Shown here piece by piece: positions 32,443-35,134 of a stretch of 35,134 bases of DNA; position 1 is the first letter of the stretch; each line of letters begins with the position of its first letter. Source of the stretch: Firm-04 sp045617625 (GTDB taxonomy: Bacteria > Bacillota > Clostridia > Oscillospirales > Ruminococcaceae). The stretch spans positions 1-35,134 of the forward strand of contig JAZLJA010000043.1 in assembly GCA_045617625.1 (NCBI GenBank), read 5' to 3'. A model generated the notes under the pieces. It worked only from the letters and a program-made list of their open reading frames with translations. It did not search any database and was not told where the DNA came from. The position numbers were made by a program, and so were the translations under genes.

Positions 32443-33636
32443 ATGAAATTGTTTACTGCAAAAAATGATACTTCCGCGGCACGAAAGATCGTCGCGGATG
32501 ACATGATGCTCACCAAAGATATGCCCACCGCGGCAGGCTCCAGAATGCTCGACGGCTACATGAGCCTGTTTGAAGCGGAAGTCATCACCCGCCTTTGCGC
32601 AAACGGATTCGGTATCTGCGGCAAGGCGGATGTCGGCGAATTTGCCATTGACCTGCTCGGCGAGACCTCATATTACGGCGCACCCACCGCTGACGGCAAA
32701 CTGACCAATGCTTCGGCTGAAATTCTCAAAGCCGGCGATGCGTTTGCCGCGATCGGTCTGGATGTCAACGGCTCGATCCGCCGCGCCGCCGCACAAAACG
32801 GTCTGGTCAGCGTCAAGCCCACTTACGGCACGGTTTCCCGCTACGGCACGATCCCCGTTGCCTGCTCGGGTGAAACAGTCTGCGTGACTGCCAAATCTGC
32901 GGACGACTGTCAGGCAGTGCTGGATGTCATGGCAGGTCACGATGACAAAGACGGCACAAGCCTTTCGGATGCACAGTGCGATCAGATCAAATCAGCGGCA
33001 GGTGCAGCGAAAGCCGTCAAGCGTGTGGCGATGCTCAAATCGCTGACCGCAGGCATCGACGCTGAAACCGCTGCAAAGCTCGCAGCCGCAAAGGACAAGC
33101 TTGCGGCACAGGGCATCGAGATCAACGAAGTGGACGGCGAGATTTTCGCCTGCGCACGCATCGCATGGAATATTCTCATGAGCGCAGAACTTTGCAACAA
33201 TGTCTCGCGCTATGACGGTGTCAAGTACGGATACCGCACCGAGAATTTCACCTGCATCGACGACCTTTACACCAACACTCGCACCGAGGCATTCGGTGAA
33301 CTGCTGAAAACCACGATTCTGTTCGGTTCTGATTCGCTCTCCACCGAGAACTATTTCAAGGACTACGACAAAGCACTGCGCATCCGCCGCGTGATTGTCG
33401 AAGCGTTTGAAAAGCTGTTTGCCGACTATGATGCGGTTCTCGCGCCTGTCTGCTCCAAAGCCGCATACACCGAAAATGATGTTGCTGCTGATAAATATAT
33501 CGCATTCAAAGAGAATCTCTATACCGCACCCGCTTCCATCACAGGTCTGCCCACAGTGGTGGCTGGCGGCGTACAGCTCATCGGAAAGGCGTTTTCTGAA
33601 AACGCACTGTTCGATGCCGCAAAAATCTTGGGTTAA
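32443..33636 (+). CDS. gatA: GatA-like amidotransferase subunit, short and with amidase triad lost
   Basis: At 397 residues it is about 90 shorter than usual GatA. The match is collinear: MPTAAGSRML (27-36), GKADVGEFA (60-68), DVNGSIRRAAAQNGLVSVKPTYGTVSRYG (107-135), LMSAELCNNVSRYDGVKYGYR and VQLIGKAF. In an ungapped alignment the nucleophile Ser178 (S. aureus numbering) matches Ser111, but cis-Ser154 in GGSSGGS falls on Leu87 in GKLTNAS, and Lys79 of the KDN motif on Asp19. The Arg and Asp that I recall as glutamine contacts are replaced (KRRIMLG reads KTTILFG). The first ~60 residues of the family are absent. The start follows GGAGG by 7 nt and the frame is intact, so this is a kept gene, not a pseudogene. 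It is likely structural only. Confidence 0.85.
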   Translation: MKLFTAKNDTSAARKIVADDMMLTKDMPTAAGSRMLDGYMSLFEAEVITRLCANGFGICGKADVGEFAIDLLGETSYYGAPTADGKLTNASAEILKAGDAFAAIGLDVNGSIRRAAAQNGLVSVKPTYGTVSRYGTIPVACSGETVCVTAKSADDCQAVLDVMAGHDDKDGTSLSDAQCDQIKSAAGAAKAVKRVAMLKSLTAGIDAETAAKLAAAKDKLAAQGIEINEVDGEIFACARIAWNILMSAELCNNVSRYDGVKYGYRTENFTCIDDLYTNTRTEAFGELLKTTILFGSDSLSTENYFKDYDKALRIRRVIVEAFEKLFADYDAVLAPVCSKAAYTENDVAADKYIAFKENLYTAPASITGLPTVVAGGVQLIGKAFSENALFDAAKILG

Positions 33637-33650
33637 GGAGGGCGATCACC

Positions 33651-35090
33651 ATGAAATACGAAACCGTCATCGGTCTGGAAGTTCACGTTGAGCTTGCGAC
33701 CCAGTCGAAAATTTTCTGCTCCTGCCACGCAAAATACGGTGCAGGCGCAAATGAACACGTTTGCCCTGCCTGCTGCGGTATGCCGGGTATGCTGCCCGTG
33801 GTCAACAAGCGCGTCGTCGATTTCGGCATGAAAGCCGGCATGATGCTCAACTGCAAGATCAACCGCACCACCACATTCGATAAAAAAAGCTATTACTATC
33901 CGGACCTCCCCTGCTCCTATCAGACCACGCAGTGGTTTGCACCTGTCGCAGTCAACGGGCTTGTGGAGATCGAGACTTCCAAGGGCAAGAAAAACATCCG
34001 CATCAAGCAGATCCACATGGAGGAAGACGCAGGCAAGCTTGTCCACGACATCGCACCTGACACCTCCTGCGTCGATTTCAACCGCACCAGTGTCCCGCTG
34101 ATCGAAATCGTCTCGCAGCCCGATCTGTCCTCGGCTGAGGAAGTCGAAGCGTATCTGGAACGTCTCAAGAGCCTGCTGCGCTATGCGAAAGTCGCGGAAT
34201 GTGCGATGGAACACGGTACCATGCGCTGCGACGTCAACCTTTCCGTGCGTCCTGAAGGCAGCGATAAACTCGGCGTGCGCACCGAAATGAAGAACATGAA
34301 CTCCATCGACGCGATCAAGCGTGCCATCAGCTTTGAGGTCGCGCGCCACATTGACGCGATTGAAAACGGCACCGAGGTGCTCGTGCAGGAGACCCGCCGC
34401 TGGGATGACATCAAGGGCAAAAGCTACGCGATGCGCAACAAGGAAACCGCCGGCGATTACCGCTACTTCCCCGATCCCAACGTTATGCCTGTGGTCATTG
34501 ACGACGCATGGTTTGATTCCATCAAGGCATCGCTGCCCGAATTTCCTGAGGTCAAGCGTGCAAAATATACCGAGCAATATGGTCTGGGCGAATACGACGC
34601 AGCACAGCTCTCCAAGAGCATCGCGCTTTGCGAATGCTTCGAGGATGCTTATGCAGTCTGCGGCAGTGCGAAAGATGCAGCAAACTGGATGCTCTCCGAA
34701 GTCATGAGCATTCTGGGCGCAAAGAAAATGACCGCCGATGAACTCACCCTTGACGGCAAATCGCTGGGTGCGCTCATCAAGCTGGTTGCCGACGGCAAAG
34801 TCAGCCGCAAAAACGGCAAAACCGTTCTCACAGCGATGTTTGAGGACATCACGCTCGATCCTGCAAAATATGCAGAGGCAAACGGTCTGATCGTTTCCAA
34901 CGACACAGGACTCATCGAGCAGGTGGTGAAGGAAGTCGTCGCCTCCGAGGAAAAGGCAGTCGCGGACTTCAAGGCGGGCAAGGAAAAAGCACTCGCCGCG
35001 CTGCTTGGCAAATGCATGAAAACACTCAAAGGCAACGGCAATCCGCAAGTGCTGCGCGAACTGCTCATCGCAGAGATCAACAAACAATAA
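33651..35090 (+). CDS. gatB: Aspartyl/glutamyl-tRNA amidotransferase subunit B
   Basis: GatB binds the misacylated tRNA, activates the side chain with ATP and lets ammonia replace the phosphate. The 479-residue product is full length: YETVIGLEVHVELATQSKIFCSC (2-24), the zinc Cys set with HVCPACCGMPGMLP, the kinase/cradle domain with IKQIHMEEDAGKL and TSVPLIEIVSQPDL, MRCDVNLSVRP, GTRTEMKNMNS-like VRTEMKNMNSIDAIKRAI, AGDYRYFPDPN, and the C-terminal YqeY-like helical domain. All catalytic regions look normal. GGAGG precedes the ATG; 14 nt from gatA. Confidence 0.96.
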   Translation: MKYETVIGLEVHVELATQSKIFCSCHAKYGAGANEHVCPACCGMPGMLPVVNKRVVDFGMKAGMMLNCKINRTTTFDKKSYYYPDLPCSYQTTQWFAPVAVNGLVEIETSKGKKNIRIKQIHMEEDAGKLVHDIAPDTSCVDFNRTSVPLIEIVSQPDLSSAEEVEAYLERLKSLLRYAKVAECAMEHGTMRCDVNLSVRPEGSDKLGVRTEMKNMNSIDAIKRAISFEVARHIDAIENGTEVLVQETRRWDDIKGKSYAMRNKETAGDYRYFPDPNVMPVVIDDAWFDSIKASLPEFPEVKRAKYTEQYGLGEYDAAQLSKSIALCECFEDAYAVCGSAKDAANWMLSEVMSILGAKKMTADELTLDGKSLGALIKLVADGKVSRKNGKTVLTAMFEDITLDPAKYAEANGLIVSNDTGLIEQVVKEVVASEEKAVADFKAGKEKALAALLGKCMKTLKGNGNPQVLRELLIAEINKQ

Positions 35091-35112
35091 GCAAATACGC
35101 ACAAATAACGGC

Positions 35113-35134
35113 AGTCTCCGAACCATCGGAGGCT
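35113..35134 (+). terminator. Hairpin after gatB (at window edge)
   Basis: A 9-bp stem with one G-U pair (35113-35121 with 35126-35134) and a 4-nt loop. Any T-run would lie past the window, so it is only partly seen. Confidence 0.55.

Noticed and set aside
32443..33636. gatA as a frameshifted or truncated pseudogene
   Set aside because: The frame is unbroken from a good ribosome site to the stop, similarity is collinear to the end, and gatC ends only 17 nt upstream, leaving no room for a lost N-terminus in another frame.
33633..35126. 497-codon open frame antisense to gatB
   Set aside because: It lies wholly over the conserved gatB gene and its protein has no domain pattern; strong GC bias at third positions makes such antisense frames common here.

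Overview
The window looks like chromosomal DNA of an anaerobic, spore-forming, cellulolytic member of the Oscillospiraceae, most like Ruminococcus. The evidence is a GH9-CBM3-dockerin cellulase end (cellulosome component), a complete spoIIIA operon, a Firmicutes T-box, indolepyruvate:ferredoxin oxidoreductase, PduL, and a moderately GC-rich coding style with strong Shine-Dalgarno sites. No tRNA, rRNA, CRISPR array, prophage or insertion sequence was seen.

Layout. 1-4151 (+): the C-terminal end of a dockerin-bearing GH9 cellulase, a divergent old-yellow-enzyme-like protein, and RqcH. 4205-15168 (-): a long housekeeping operon read from a sigma-A-type promoter near 15280: asp23-like, nusB, a TsaD paralogue, xseA, xseB, ispA, dxs, tlyA, a C_GCAxxG_C_C protein, nadK, argR, recN and a purine nucleoside phosphorylase. 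It resembles the Bacillus yqhY-nusB-...-recN locus, with accBC, folD and the spoIVB/spo0A end missing and other genes put in. 15505-20340 (-): all eight spoIIIA genes behind a candidate sigma-E promoter. 20465-20908 (-): a zinc-ribbon protein with a near-consensus promoter and a palindrome. 21154-25258 (-): iorA, iorB, a phenylacetate-CoA-ligase-type enzyme and a double-ACT protein, a module for aryl/2-oxo acid metabolism. 25312-29787 (-): pduL, pncB, a GH-clan-A-like cytosolic protein and a Cof-type phosphatase. 30141-35090 (+): glnA, then a T-box leader and gatC-gatA-gatB.

The most interesting locus is gatCAB. GatC and GatB look normal, but GatA is short and by alignment has lost the catalytic Lys, the cis-Ser and two residues remembered as glutamine contacts, keeping only the nucleophile Ser. 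It seems to be an amidase-dead scaffold in an otherwise intact operon. The T-box has an AAC (Asn) triplet at the specifier position, with GAA just upstream. Other points are an RqcH whose Asp-Arg motif reads Glu-Arg, an OYE-like protein without its active-site His pair, a TsaD paralogue in the folD position, and an 89-bp element with perfect 16-bp inverted ends just before the T-box promoter.
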